Shown here piece after piece: positions 19,983 through 29,862 of a stretch of 64,000 nt of DNA. The stretch's first letter is position 1, and the number at the start of each line of letters is the position of its first letter. The notes beneath the pieces are model-generated. The model was not told the origin of the DNA, did no database searches, and saw nothing but the letters and a program-made list of their open reading frames with translations. The DNA lies in assembly GCA_049177145.1 (NCBI GenBank), contig CP185406.1, forward strand, positions 310,001 to 374,000. Reading direction: 5' to 3'. The translations under genes and the position numbers were made by a program. This stretch comes from Hennigella sp049177145. GTDB lineage: Bacteria; Bacillota_I; Bacilli_A; Mycoplasmatales; Mycoplasmoidaceae.

Positions 19983-20396
19983 TTATTTATCCCCTTTCTT
20001 TACTTCTTGAGCAGCAGGTTTTTTTACTTCTTTAGCTGCTGGTTTCTTTTCTTCTGCTTTAGCAGCAGGTTTTTTCTTCTTGTTATCCTTTTCATCTTTT
20101 TCCATGAATTCTTGTAGTTTCTTTGGATCAAGTGCTACAGGTTTGTTACCCTTAGCTATTTCATACATAGTTACACCATGAGAACCAATTGAAACTTTAT
20201 ATCCACGGTTTGTTAATTCTGTGAAGATTCTGGCGATTGTTTTTCTGATTTGGTTAATTACATTAACCTTATCTAATTCACCAGAAGACATTTTGAATCT
20301 TGCTTCTACTAATTGGAATTTTAATCTAGCGGCAATAGCACATAATTCTTCATTAGACATTTTTGCAAATTCTTTTTGTTGAAATTTCTTATTCAT
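19983..20396 (-). CDS. rpmC: Ribosomal protein L29 with long C-terminal tail
   Basis: 137 residues, twice the usual 65. The N-terminal part is L29 (KEFAKMSNEELCAIAARLKF, then QIRKTIARIFTELTNRGY). The second half is an extension ending in repeated KPAAKE/KKPAAQE units. L29 sits at the tunnel exit where chaperones and the Sec channel dock, so a tail could reach ligands there; this is inference. Two bases separate it from rpsQ. Confidence 0.92.
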   Translation of the reverse strand: MNKKFQQKEFAKMSNEELCAIAARLKFQLVEARFKMSSGELDKVNVINQIRKTIARIFTELTNRGYKVSIGSHGVTMYEIAKGNKPVALDPKKLQEFMEKDEKDNKKKKPAAKAEEKKPAAKEVKKPAAQEVKKGDK

Positions 20397-20399
20397 ATA

Positions 20400-21041
20400 C
20401 TATTTAGCCTCCTTCTTTTCTTCCTTAGCAGGTTCAGCTTTAGCAGCTTCAGCAGCAGGTGTTGCAGCTTGTCCTTCAGCAGCAGGTGCAGCTTCAGGTG
20501 CTGGAGCAGCAGTTGCAGTTGCAGCAGCAAGTTTTGCTTGTTCTTCAGCAATTTCATCCATAATCTTTTTCTTACGTTCTTTTAGAACTACAGGTGGAAG
20601 AGATGGATCTCTAGCAACAATCTTAGTTTTTACATTAAGTTTGTCACCTGCACGCTTTAGCGCTAGTTTAGCATCAGCTTCTGGTACACCAGCAATTTCA
20701 AACATTACTGTTCCAGGTTTAACTACTGCACATCAAATTTCTGGAGCACCTTTACCTGAACCCATACGTACTTCTAGAGGTTTTTTAGTTCTAGATAAGT
20801 GTGGGAAGATATTAGTTCAGATTTGACCACATTTAGTTTTATCTGCGGCTTTAGCTAGCACGATACGTGCTGCTTCAATTTGGTGATCAGTAATTCAGTT
20901 ACCTTTATAGTCTGGTTTGTTTTTACCATGAAGAGCCATTAGTCCTCATTCACCAAATCATACTTGTTGATGTCCTTTAGCATGACCTTCGTATCTAGTA
21001 CGGTGAGGTTTACGATATTTAACACGTTTTGGTTGCATCAT
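20400..21041 (-). CDS. rplP: Ribosomal protein L16 with C-terminal tail
   Basis: 213 residues, compared with about 137 normally. The core is plain: PKRVKYRKPHRTRYEGHAKG, FGEWGLMALHGKNK-type segment, KTKCGQIWTNIFPHLSRTKK, and RMGSGKGAPEIWCAVVKPG. It shapes the A-site tRNA path. The final 60 residues are Ala/Glu/Pro-rich (ATATAAPAPEAAPAAEGQAA). Two ATGs occur in tandem at the start. Confidence 0.93.
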
Positions 21042-21043
21042 AA

Positions 21044-21850
21044 TTATTCACCATCCTTCTTAGCTGCTGGTTTAGCAGCAGGAGCAGCTTCTTTATTAAG
21101 TTTTAATACGTTAGCTGCTACTTCTACATTACGTGGTCTTCTTCTACGTTTAGGATCAAATGGTTTCTTACCATCTGGTCTTCTACGATCATTTGGACTA
21201 CGGTGATGAGCATTTTTAAATACGTCACCTCTGTTAATTCAAACTTTTACACCGATTTGACCATATGTAGTGTGTGCTTCTTCTAGAGCATAGTCAATGT
21301 TTGCTCTGAAAGTACTTAAAGGAATAACACCTTGTGAGTAACCTTCTTCACGAGCCATTTCTACTCCACCAAGTCTACCAGACACATTTGTCTTGATACC
21401 TTTAGCATGAGCACGCATAGCTTTAGCTATACCCATTTTTTGAGCAACTCTAAAAGATACACGGTTTTCAATTGCATCAGCAATTTCTCTAGCAATTACT
21501 CTTGCACTAACTGCAACATTTTCATATTGCACTAAGTTTAGAGTAACTTTAATTTTTCTACCAACAATCTTGTTGATTGCTAGAATGTTATCTTTTTCAT
21601 TTGCGTTGTTAGCACCCGCAATTAATCCAGGTTGACCAGCCTTAACAACGACAGAGATTGATTTTTGTGTACGATCAATTTCTACTTCTACGATTTGCGC
21701 AGCTTTATATTTATTAAGGAAGAACTTTCTTATTTGTTCATCTTCAATAATTCATCTTGCAGCTTGTTTGTTGTCGTTTGTTTCTCAACGAGAAATTCAA
21801 CTTCTGTTGATTTCATATCTAAGCGCATTAGGATTTACTTTTTGTCCCAT
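21044..21850 (-). CDS. rpsC: Ribosomal protein S3
   Basis: 268 residues. MGQKVNPNALRYEINRSWIS start, a type II KH domain near 60-110 (GLIAGANNANEKDN in place of the typical GxxG region), and GVIPLSTFRANIDYALEEAH, a diagnostic S3 stretch. It lines the mRNA entry channel. The C-terminal 50 residues are Arg/Lys then Ala/Pro/Lys-rich, longer than usual. Trp by UGA at several points. Confidence 0.95.
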
Positions 21851-21852
21851 AA

Positions 21853-22329
21853 TTATTTACTTTCCTTTTTAATAGCTGGTTTTTCAGCTGGTTTAGCTTC
21901 TGGCTTAACACTTGGTTTAGCTGCTGGTTTTGCTGGTTTTTTAACCTTGTGTTGAATTTTAGCCTTGATAGCTCTTAATTCCATTTGTCTTTCATTTGGA
22001 TTATCAGACAAGACAATGACTAGATGAGAGTGTCTTTTTCTGATCATGTTGCTACTACCTTTAGCTCTAGGCATTGCTCTTTTAATAGTTCTGCCTGTGT
22101 TAGCAACACAACTATATACATATAGTTTGTCACCATTCATAGAGTGATTGTTTGTAGCATTAGCAATTGCAGAAGATAATAGTTTTTCTAATGTTCTTGC
22201 TGTCTTTTGAGGGCAGTGTTGTAAGATGGTTAATGCTTGAGACACTTTCTTACCACGGATTAGAGCACAAACTAAACCTGCTTTTCTTGGAGAAACGTGA
22301 ACGTTTTCTACTTTAGCACTAGTTTTCAT
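21853..22329 (-). CDS. rplV: Ribosomal protein L22 with C-terminal tail
   Basis: 158 residues, compared with about 112. VHVSPRKAGLVCALIRGKKV and the hairpin PRAKGSSNMIRKRHSHLVIV mark L22, whose loop lines the exit tunnel. The last 35 residues are a PAAKPSVKPEAKPAEKPA-type repeat. Its ATG overlaps the rpsS stop (TAATG). Confidence 0.94.
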   Translation of the reverse strand: MKTSAKVENVHVSPRKAGLVCALIRGKKVSQALTILQHCPQKTARTLEKLLSSAIANATNNHSMNGDKLYVYSCVANTGRTIKRAMPRAKGSSNMIRKRHSHLVIVLSDNPNERQMELRAIKAKIQHKVKKPAKPAAKPSVKPEAKPAEKPAIKKESK

Positions 22330-22634
22330 TATTTAGCTCCTCCTGCCGCTTCCTTAGCTGCATCTTCAGCTTTGTTGTTTGATGAGTGTTGTTTGAAGAT
22401 ACGAGTTGGAACGAATTCACCAAGTTTGTATCCAACCATTTCATCTGTTACAAAGACATTAACAAATTGTTTGCCATTGTAAACTTGGAATGTTAGTCCA
22501 ACAAATTCAGGGAAGATAGTTGATCTTCTAGATCAAGTCTTTATTGGTTTTTTCTTAGTGTCTTTTTTTGCTGCCAAAACTTTTTTCATTAAGCTTGCAT
22601 CAACAAAAGCACCTTTTTTACTACTTCTTGACAT
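22329..22634 (-). CDS. rpsS: Ribosomal protein S19
   Basis: 101 residues: SRSSKKGAFVDASLMKKV start, TWSRRSTIFPEFVGLTFQVY (one Trp by UGA) and VGYKLGEFVPTRIF at the end. It contacts the A-site finger in the 30S head. The C-terminal KAEDAAKEAAGGAK extends slightly past the usual end. Confidence 0.95.
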
Positions 22635-22646
22635 ATTAGTTCCTTT

Positions 22647-23489
22647 CTATTTTGCGTTTCTTCTTCTAACAATCATCATGTTAGATGCTTTCTTTTTGTT
22701 TCTAGTCTTAACACCCATGTGTCTCTTACCTCAAGGTGTTCTTGGAGCATCTTTACCAACTGGTTGACGACCTTCACCACCACCGTGTGGGTGATCGTTA
22801 GGGTTCATTGCACTACCACGAACTGTTGGTCTTATACCCATGTGTCTAGACACACCAGCTTTACCTAAGTTAACTAAATTATGATCTAAGTTACTTACAA
22901 AGCCGATTGTTACACGACACTTGTTGTTTATTTTTCTTACTTCACCACTAGCTAATTTAACTAGCATGAATTGTCCAGTTTCATCTTTACCTAAAACTTG
23001 GGCTGAACTTCCTGCTGATCTTACTAATTGTGCACCGTGACCAGGGTTAAGTTCAATATTGTGAACAAATGTACCTTCTGGAACATTTTGAATTTCCATA
23101 CTGTTTCCAGTTTTAATATCACATTTAGGATTTGAAATAATTTCATCTCCTACTTTGATACCGTTAGGAGCTAAGATATATTTCTTAGTTCCATCAGCAT
23201 ATGATACTAACGAAATGAAAGCAGTTCTATTTGGATCATATTCAATTGATTTAACAATTGCTTTAATTCCGTCTTTGTTTCTCTTGAAATCAATTTCACG
23301 GAATTTTCTCTTGTGTTGCCCACCATGATGTCTAGTTGTAATTACACCACGTGCATTACGTCCAGATTCATTATGAACTGATGATGTTAAAGGTTTGTGT
23401 GGGATAGACGTAGATAATTCTTTTTTGTAATCAATAGTAACATATGTACGTTTACCACTAGATCTTGTCTTTTTATATTTAATTGCCAT
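22647..23489 (-). CDS. rplB: Ribosomal protein L2
   Basis: 280 residues, normal length. GVITTRHHGGQHKRKFREID, GAQLVRSAGSSAQVLGKDE, and PTVRGSAMNPNDHPHGGGEG are the L2 signatures; the last holds the conserved His needed for peptidyl transfer support. Ends NMMIVRRRNAK. Standard place between rplW and rpsS. Confidence 0.97.
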
Positions 23490-23500
23490 AGTCTACCTCC

Positions 23501-23962
23501 TTAGTGATTCTTATTTGTTTGTTTTCTTCAAGCAGTTTTCTTGTCTGAAGTTTCAACTTTTTCATCTTTCTTAACTTCAACCGCTTGTTTCTTAACAACT
23601 TCTTTAGCTGCTGGTTTTTCAGTTACTTTAACATCAGCTTTTTCGCTAGCAGCTTTTGCTTTTGCTTCGAATTCTTCTTTTGATACTGAAATATCTTTAC
23701 CCTTTGGTAAAGTTACATAAGCGATCTTAAATGCTTTTGTATAACCTGGGTGTAAAGTTCCAGTTCTTGTTGCAACAGATTTTCTAACCATTGTTGTAAC
23801 AGATTCTGGAGCAATATCAAAGATTGCTTCAAAAGCTAATGCAATATCATACTTGTTTGCATCGATATTGACAATGAAAGCATATTTCTTTTTATCTTCT
23901 GCTCTTCTTGTATAACTTTTTTCAGTTAAGTAAGGCTTGATAATTACATTAGTTAATTGCAT
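23501..23962 (-). CDS. rplW: Ribosomal protein L23 with C-terminal tail
   Basis: 153 residues, compared with about 95. The core has IIKPYLTEKSYTRRAEDKKK and YAFIVNIDANKYDIALAFEA. L23 is the docking site for trigger factor and SRP at the tunnel exit. The last 55 residues are Lys/Ala/Val-rich (EKPAAKEVVKKQAVEVKKDE), in a species where the only trigger-factor-like gene seen here lacks the ribosome-binding domain. ATG overlaps the rplD stop by one base. Confidence 0.93.
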
Positions 23963-24588
23963 TATTTCTTACCTCCTAGAATTTCGTTTGCTGCTTTAGC
24001 ACAGAAAATAATTTTCTTTGCTCTTAGAATGTCGTAAGCAGAAACTTGGTTAACAAGTTTAGCATCAGCATTTTTAATGTTTCTTGTAAACTTGATTGCG
24101 TTTTTGTCAGCATGACAGAAACCAAATAATACACGTTTACCATCAATCTTTAAAAGTTTCATTAACTTAGCAAAATCTTTTGTTTTTGCTTTTTTAACAG
24201 CTGCATCATCAACTACAAAGATATCTTTGTCGATTCTTAAGCTTAGTGCTGATACAAGTGCTAAGTGTGCAACTTTCTTGTTTACTTTGTGTGTATAGTT
24301 TCTATTTGGTTTTGGTCCAAAGACAACACCACCACCTACGTAGTGAGGGTTTCTAATAGAACCTTGACGAGCATTACCTGTATGTTTTTGAGGAACTGGT
24401 TTTCTACCACCACCACGAACTTCAGCTTTTGTTAAAGTTGAGTGTGTTCCTTGTCTCTTACCTGCTAATTCAGCAATGATTTCATCAAATAATGGTTGCT
24501 TAGCAACTTTTGCTTCAGCAATTTCTTTTCTGATTTCAACTTCGCCTACAGATTTGTTAGATAAATCAACAACATTTAACTTTGCCAT
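23962..24588 (-). CDS. rplD: Ribosomal protein L4
   Basis: 208 residues. RQGTHSTLTKAEVRGGGRKP, QKHTGNARQGSIRNPHYVGG and GVVFGPKPNRNYTHKVNKKV are the L4 tunnel loop. The C-terminal domain has the usual AKLVNQVSAYDILRAKKIIF. In E. coli L4 represses the S10 operon through its leader; here the leader has a hairpin at 25834-25860, but I have no evidence of L4 control. Confidence 0.95.
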   Translation of the reverse strand: MAKLNVVDLSNKSVGEVEIRKEIAEAKVAKQPLFDEIIAELAGKRQGTHSTLTKAEVRGGGRKPVPQKHTGNARQGSIRNPHYVGGGVVFGPKPNRNYTHKVNKKVAHLALVSALSLRIDKDIFVVDDAAVKKAKTKDFAKLMKLLKIDGKRVLFGFCHADKNAIKFTRNIKNADAKLVNQVSAYDILRAKKIIFCAKAANEILGGKK

Positions 24589-24590
24589 AA

Positions 24591-25469
24591 TTATTTACCT
24601 TCCTTCTTTTCAGCAGGAGCTGGATTCTTAGCAGCTTCAGCGGCAGCTTTCTCTGCAGCTTTAGCTTCTTCAGCTTTAGCAACAGCAGCAGCTTCTTTTG
24701 CTTTCTTTTCTGCTTCAGCTTTAGCTGCTTCTTGTTTATCAATAGCAGCATTAGCTTCTTTAACAGCTTCTTTGTCTTGTAATACTTCGTTTTGAGCTTG
24801 TACTTCATCCATGTTAGCTTTAGTGATAATTTCAACTGGAGTTACTGGTTTTGTTCGCTTAACAGAATTTTTAATAAATACTGTTCCATCAACATTACCT
24901 GGAATAGCACCCATGATTGTTATTGTGTTATCTCTTTCGTTAACATAAAGTACTTGTAGGTTTTGAATTGTAACCAATTCATTACCATAGTGGCCAGACA
25001 TTCTTTGACCTTTTCTAACTCTTTGTGCTTGGCTACCACCACGACCCATAGCAATAGATCCTTGGTATCTGTGTGGATAACCTGCACCATGGCTCATTGG
25101 TCCAATCTTAAAGTTTCATCTTTTGATTGCGCCAGTGAATCCATGACCTTTTGTTGTGCCTTGAACATCAACAAATTCTCCAGGTTTGAATTGGTTAACT
25201 TTTAATTCGTCACCAACTTTGTAACCTGTAACATTAGCAAATTCATGAATTTGCTTATAGTTCTTATCAGATTTAACTGCTTTGAATACACCAAGTTGTG
25301 CTTTATTAAGTTTCTTAGCTTCAACTGAGTCGAAACCAACCTTAACGGCTTTTTCTTTAACTTGGATAACCCTGTTTGGTTCACAGTGTACGACAGTAGC
25401 CGGTCAAACTTTACCAGTAGTATCGAATAGTTGAACCATTCCTATTTTCTTTCCTAAAATGCATTTCAT
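24591..25469 (-). CDS. rplC: Ribosomal protein L3 with C-terminal tail
   Basis: 292 residues, compared with about 210. Start MKCILGKKIGMVQLFD; the centre has GTTKGHGFTGAIKRWNFK and PMSHGAGYPHRYQGSIAMGR. L3 helps close the peptidyl transferase centre. The last 80 residues are an Ala/Lys/Glu helix-forming tail (QEAAKAEAEKKAKEAAAVAK). Two ATGs lie near the start; 25469 is chosen because it gives the conserved MKxILGxKxGM. Confidence 0.95.
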
Positions 25470-25482
25470 AATCGACTATCTC

Positions 25483-25788
25483 CTACAAAATGATTTGGAT
25501 TTCAACCGAAGATGGAATACTTAATCTCTTTAAGCTGTCCATCACTTTTGGGTTAATGTTTCCTAAAACAATTAAACGTTTATGCGTTCTTTTTTCAAAT
25601 TGTTCCATTGAAGGTTTATTTACGTGTGGTGCACGACAAATAGTAAATATTTCTTTACGTGTTGGTAAAGGAATAGGACCTTTAATGTCACAATTGTTAT
25701 TTCTTGCGATCTCAATTATTTTCTTAGTTGATTGATCAAGCGTAGCTTGGTCATAAGAAAACAATTTGATTCTCAATTCTTGTTTCAT
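25483..25788 (-). CDS. rpsJ: Ribosomal protein S10
   Basis: 101 residues, normal: LRIKLFSYDQATLDQSTKKI, GPIPLPTRKEIFTICRAPHV, and KRTHKRLIVLGNINPKVMDS. First gene of the superoperon. S10 is also NusE and links NusG to the ribosome. It has a 5' leader of about 140 bases that holds a hairpin and C-rich sequence. Confidence 0.97.
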   Translation of the reverse strand: MKQELRIKLFSYDQATLDQSTKKIIEIARNNNCDIKGPIPLPTRKEIFTICRAPHVNKPSMEQFEKRTHKRLIVLGNINPKVMDSLKRLSIPSSVEIQIIL

Positions 25789-26011
25789 AACATTCCTTTC
25801 AGTTTAATTTCATTTGTTCACTATTGATTAGACTGTGACAACACTTTTTGGTGTATCACATTTCTAAAATAGTTAATATATTATATATACAATCGATATA
25901 TTTACATAAATATTTTTATTTATTTGAAAAATAAGTAATTTTATACCTAATTTGCCCCTAGAAACCCACCACTTTTCCACATCATTTTTAGTCATAAAAA
26001 ATAATAAAAAT
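25789..26011 (-). promoter_or_regulatory. Leader and promoter region of the S10 superoperon
   Basis: No gene is present. On the minus strand there is a TATAAA box at 25940-25945, just downstream of two GTGG elements (within 25958-25986) that stand out in the AT-rich context. A hairpin at 25834-25860 has arms TGTGA..ACAC and GTGT.TCACA around a 6-base loop. A second candidate -10 region (TATAAT, near 25880) also occurs. The hairpin could be an autoregulatory site for a ribosomal protein; this is not shown. Confidence 0.45.
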
Positions 26012-26034
26012 AAAAAATGACAAAGTCATTTTTT
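26012..26034 (-). terminator. Terminator of the LRR lipoprotein gene
   Basis: AAAAAATGAC and its complement around AAA form a 10-base-pair stem; the U-rich arm serves as the tail. It separates the lipoprotein gene from the S10 promoter. Confidence 0.75.
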
Positions 26035-26061
26035 ATCTTGTATTTTTTAGGCTATTTCTCT

Positions 26062-27555
26062 CTACATTCCGACAATAATGTCCTTGTATGGTTGTCAGTA
26101 TTGACTAGCTAAATAGTCATTAAGAGCACTAGTTGGTACTTTTATGGATTGTGGATAAGTTGAACCATAGAATAGTACTCCTCCAATTTTAGGTGGAATT
26201 GTGCTACTAATGATGATGTCTTGTAGGTTAGGACAATCAGTAAAAACATCAGTATCGAAGTAAGTAATATTGTCTCCAATATTAATTGCCGTTAGTCCTG
26301 AACCGCAAAAAGCCTCTTGACCAATATACATAAAGTTTTGCAAATCTGTTGATAGATCTAGCTTTTTGCAGTTATAGAACGCTCTTGTTCCTGCATAAAC
26401 AAAGCTTGGATAACCAAAGTCATACATATGTGATATGTTCATGTTTATGCAATTAGCAAAAGCATTATTACCAACATATTTAACTCCTGGCATTCCTATG
26501 GAAGTTAATGATTCTAGGCCCTCAAAAGCTGAATCACCTATTTCAGTTATGGTATTACTTAAGATAATTGTTTCTAAATCTGTGATTCCGCTTGTTGAAC
26601 AGAAGTTATCTGCTACTTTAGTAACTGGATAACCATAGATAACATCTGGCATACCATAAACTTCTGTTTGATCATAGATGTATTGAGTTAATGTTCAACA
26701 TCTATTTAAACCTGTTCTTTTAAAGATACAACCAGATGTTGTATCTGTATAAGATAATCCATCTACTATTTCTATTTTAATTTGTGCATATGCAGTTACA
26801 CTTGGGCTAGCCTTACTTAAAGCCATAACTGAAACTGTATAGAAACCAATATAGTTTTGGTTAATCTTTGTTGATACTCTTAATTCACATCCTTCATCAT
26901 TGTAATCAACATCAAATAATGGATTACCAACTAGATCTGAAGTGTGTGGTCCTTGAATAAGTCCTCTTGTTCATCTAGCTCTAGTATCAACCTCTTCAGG
27001 TTGAAAACCTTCATGATGACCTACCAAGCTTAGATGGATTGATTTTTCTTCTGTCAGAAGTAAATATTCCACATCTTCATCATGAACCACCTCTAATGAT
27101 TGTGGTGGAACTGTAGGAGTTTTATAAATCTCTACATCAAATGATTTAGTTTCAGATTTGATGGTTTGTGTCTCATCATCAACAAAATAAACATTAAATG
27201 TGAATTTTGATGCTGATGGTTTACCCATAATATTAATCTGATTCTTATTATCAATTCAAATTCAATCCGGTTTATTGCCTCCTTCTTCAGATTGAATGAT
27301 AGCACTTGTTTCAGCTTCTACTACTTTTCCTTGTTTATTAAAACAAGTAATTTCAATTGGTTCTGAAACATATGATTGATATTCTTGAACATAAAAAGTA
27401 TCGGTTGGTAATTCTATGTCAATACTATTAACTGTTGGTTCAGTTGGGTTGTTGCTATGCTCATTCTTACATGAACATAAGCAAGGAATTGTTGTGGCAA
27501 TTATTCCTGTAGCAGCCACAAAAGCTACGTTTCAAATATGTTTAATCTTTCTCAT
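26062..27555 (-). CDS. Surface lipoprotein with BspA-like leucine-rich repeats
   Basis: 497 residues. A signal peptide with lipobox-like CLCSCKN (Cys near 29) is followed by two beta-sandwich-like regions (about 40-260). The C-terminal half has BspA/Treponema-type LRRs: YGYPVTKVADNFCSTSGITD, TITEIGDSAFEGLESLTSIG, VKYVGNNAFANC, AGTRAFYNCKKL, MYIGQEAFCGSGLTAINIGD and a final PTSALNDYLASQYWQPYKDI. The pattern is I-x-x-x-AFxxCxxL. Such repeats mediate adhesion in bacteria and are abundant on the surface of Trichomonas. Trp codons are UGA in several places, so it is well adapted to this genome. Upstream lies an unusual inverted repeat. Confidence 0.85.
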
Positions 27556-27577
27556 ACTTAACTCTTGACCTAAAAAA

Positions 27578-27642
27578 CTAAAAAAGTTAGGAATTATTTT
27601 TTCTTAACTTGTTGTTTGGTATGATAAAACCTAACTTTTTAG
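27578..27642 (-). promoter_or_regulatory. Long inverted repeat in the leader of the LRR lipoprotein gene
   Basis: Arms CTAAAAAAGTTAGG (27578-27591) and CCTAACTTTTTAG (27630-27642) pair almost perfectly across a 38-base loop. On the minus strand the second arm is followed by U-rich sequence, 20-odd bases before the lipoprotein ATG. It could be an attenuator, a second terminator for ridA, or an operator. Confidence 0.4.
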
Positions 27643-27670
27643 AGAAGTTGAAATAGTTAAATTTTTACAT

Positions 27671-27692
27671 AAAAAAATAGGGTTTTAACCCT
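27671..27692 (-). terminator. Terminator of the prs-ridA transcript
   Basis: AGGGTT and AACCCT form a tight stem, followed on the minus strand by seven U. It is 6 bases past the ridA stop codon. Confidence 0.75.
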
Positions 27693-27698
27693 GCTTAA

Positions 27699-28070
27699 TT
27701 ATTTAACAGCTACAACGTCAATTTCAACTTTAGCAGCTTTTACTATCTTAGCTTGAACGCAAGCTCTTGCTGGTTTGTGGTTACCAAAATATTCAGCATA
27801 GATCTTGTTGCAAGCAGCAAAGTCATTTAGATCTGCTAAGAATACGTTGCATTTAACGACTGTTTCTTTAGGATATCCTGCTGTTGATAGAATAGCATCA
27901 ATATTCTTAAAGATTTGTGTTGTTTGTTCTTCAACTGAAGCTCCTGCTAAGTTTCCTGTTTCAGGAACTAGACCTAGAACACCTGATACATATAATGTAT
28001 TACCTGTATCAATAGCTTGGCTATATGGGCCTAAAGCTGCAGGTGCATTTTTTGAACTAATTACTTTCAT
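27699..28070 (-). CDS. ridA: RidA family enamine/imine deaminase
   Basis: 123 residues of the YjgF/YER057c/UK114 family. GPYSQAIDTGNTLYVSGVLG with the family Tyr/Ser, NIDAILSTAGYPKETVVKCN and PARACVQAKIVKAAKVEIDV including the conserved catalytic-site Arg are all present. It hydrolyses reactive enamines such as 2-aminoacrylate from PLP enzymes. Its start overlaps the prs end by ten bases. Confidence 0.93.
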   Translation of the reverse strand: MKVISSKNAPAALGPYSQAIDTGNTLYVSGVLGLVPETGNLAGASVEEQTTQIFKNIDAILSTAGYPKETVVKCNVFLADLNDFAACNKIYAEYFGNHKPARACVQAKIVKAAKVEIDVVAVK

Positions 28071-29068
28071 GATTTTCTCCCTTTATTATTGCTTTTTGTT
28101 AATTTTCTATAGACTTGAGTAATGGATTTGTCTGAATCAGACATATAAACATCTAGAATGTCTGCTAATAGACTAGAGATGTCTACAATCTTTAAACCTT
28201 TAATGCCTAAATGGTATACATGATCTAATGTGTTAGCTACATATAACTTATCAATTCATTTGTTTCTTAATGCATTGTTAAAGTTATTTACAGCATCTCT
28301 AGAGAATAATCCATGAGTTGCTCCAGCATAAATTGCTTTAACGCCTTTTTGCTTTAAGACTTTGCATGCAGCAATTAATGTACCACCTGTATCAATCATA
28401 TCATCAATAATGATTGCTTTCTTTCCTTTAACATAACCTAATACATTAGTGATTTCTGCCTTATTTGGTTCAGGTCTTCTTTTATCTAAAATAGCAACTG
28501 GTAAGTTGTATATAAGAGATAAATCTCTTGCTCTTTTAACTGAACCATAGTCAGGAGAAACAATTACTGTATTTTTTAATCCTGAGTCTTTAATCATTGC
28601 ATCTAGTACAGTGTAACTTGCTGAACAAGTATCTACTGGTACATCAAAGAATCCTTGAGCTTGTGCAGAGTGTAAATCAATGATTGTCACTCTATTAGCT
28701 CCTGCCTTTTGTAATAAGTCAGCAACTAACTTACAAGTAATTGGTTCTCTACCTATAGTTTTACGGTCTTGTCTTGCATAACCATAGTATGGTAGTAAGA
28801 CAGTTATACTTTTTGCACTTGCTCTTCTAAAAGAATCAATTGCAATAAGTAATTCCATTAGGTTTTCATTAACTGGTTTAGAAGTTGATTGGATAACAAA
28901 TACATGTTTGTTTCTAATAGAATCAACTGCTTTAACCATTGTTTCACCATCAGCAAAATGTTTAATTTCCACTGGTGATAAAGGCATTTTTAAGTGCTTT
29001 GCAACTTTCATAGCTAGTTCTTTACTAGCAGATAGTGCAAATAACACATTTTTTCTAGACTTTTCCAT
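28061..29068 (-). CDS. prs: Ribose-phosphate pyrophosphokinase
   Basis: 335 residues. It makes PRPP from ribose 5-phosphate and ATP, feeding nucleotide salvage and pncB. HFADGETMVK near 37, YYGYARQDRKTIGREPITCK with the flexible loop near 94, DLHSAQAQGFF near 130, and the PRPP-binding IIIDDMIDTGGTL near 220 are all seen. The end uses a UGA Trp inside the ridA start region and stops at TAA. The C-terminus is slightly longer and basic. Confidence 0.95.
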
Positions 29069-29110
29069 CTTTACCCTTTCTATTCATTTATTATAAAATA
29101 AATATAAAAA

Positions 29111-29133
29111 AAATAACCACTATGTGGTTATTT
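29111..29133 (-). terminator. Terminator downstream of the unknown gene at 29140
   Basis: ATAACCAC and GTGGTTAT pair around TAT, with a run of eight or more U on the minus strand. Confidence 0.75.
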
Positions 29134-29139
29134 TTAATG

Positions 29140-29862
29140 CTAGCCTAAGATTTTATTAATTCAATCAGTGAATTTCTTATCTTCTGGATAGATATTATTG
29201 AATGCTTTTTCTACATAATTAGCAATCTTATCAAATAGTTCTTCAGAGGTATATTTAATCTCTGAATAATCATTGAAATAATGATAATAAATAGCATTCA
29301 TTATCTGTTTAGCTAATTGTTCTTTGCTTGTTTCTTTAAAGAACATAGCAGCTAACTTATCTGCTACTTTAAATAACTTCTCAAAACTTTCTAAACCAAA
29401 GTTGTCTTTAGTGTTAATTTTAAAGGTGTTACCAGTAATAGTATTGTGATAATCAAATTCATGTTTTACTTCGTAATCTTTGAAGATATTTAAATAAGTT
29501 ATCTTCATTTCATTACTTATTGAATCATCTAGTAAAACTTGTCCTAATTTTAATAAATCTGCTTTATTTAAATCATTACCAAATCTTTCAAATAACTTAT
29601 CTAAAACAGCTATTTCATAACCTTCTGAATTAAACATTTTAATTAATGTGTTTTTATCAGATTTATTTAGTTTTAATGCTCATTCATTTTGATGTAAAAA
29701 CTTTTCAAGAGCACGAATCTTTTGATTAATTTGTTCTTGTTCTTTTAAAGATCATAAAGGGTTCTTTAATTCAGATTTTAACATAGTTAAAGCTTCATCT
29801 TCTTTTTCGGCTTTAATTAGTTTTTCTGTCTCATTTAATAATTCTTTTAAATTATTTTCCAT
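29140..29862 (-). CDS. Hypothetical alpha-helical protein coupled to the DUF402 gene
   Basis: 240 residues. Highly charged, predicted almost entirely helical, with no membrane segment or signal. The N-terminal 60 residues (LKELLNETEKLIKAEKEDEA and onwards) look coiled-coil or TPR-like, followed by LDKLFERFGNDLNKADLLKL and a C-terminal helical domain. I recognise no family. Its ATG overlaps the end of the DUF402 gene by 11 bases, so the two are translated together. UGA Trp at several sites. Confidence 0.7.

Noticed and set aside
29075..29100. AT-only inverted repeat upstream of prs (ATTTATT...AATAAAT)
   Set aside because: Arms of seven A/T bases are expected by chance at this base composition.
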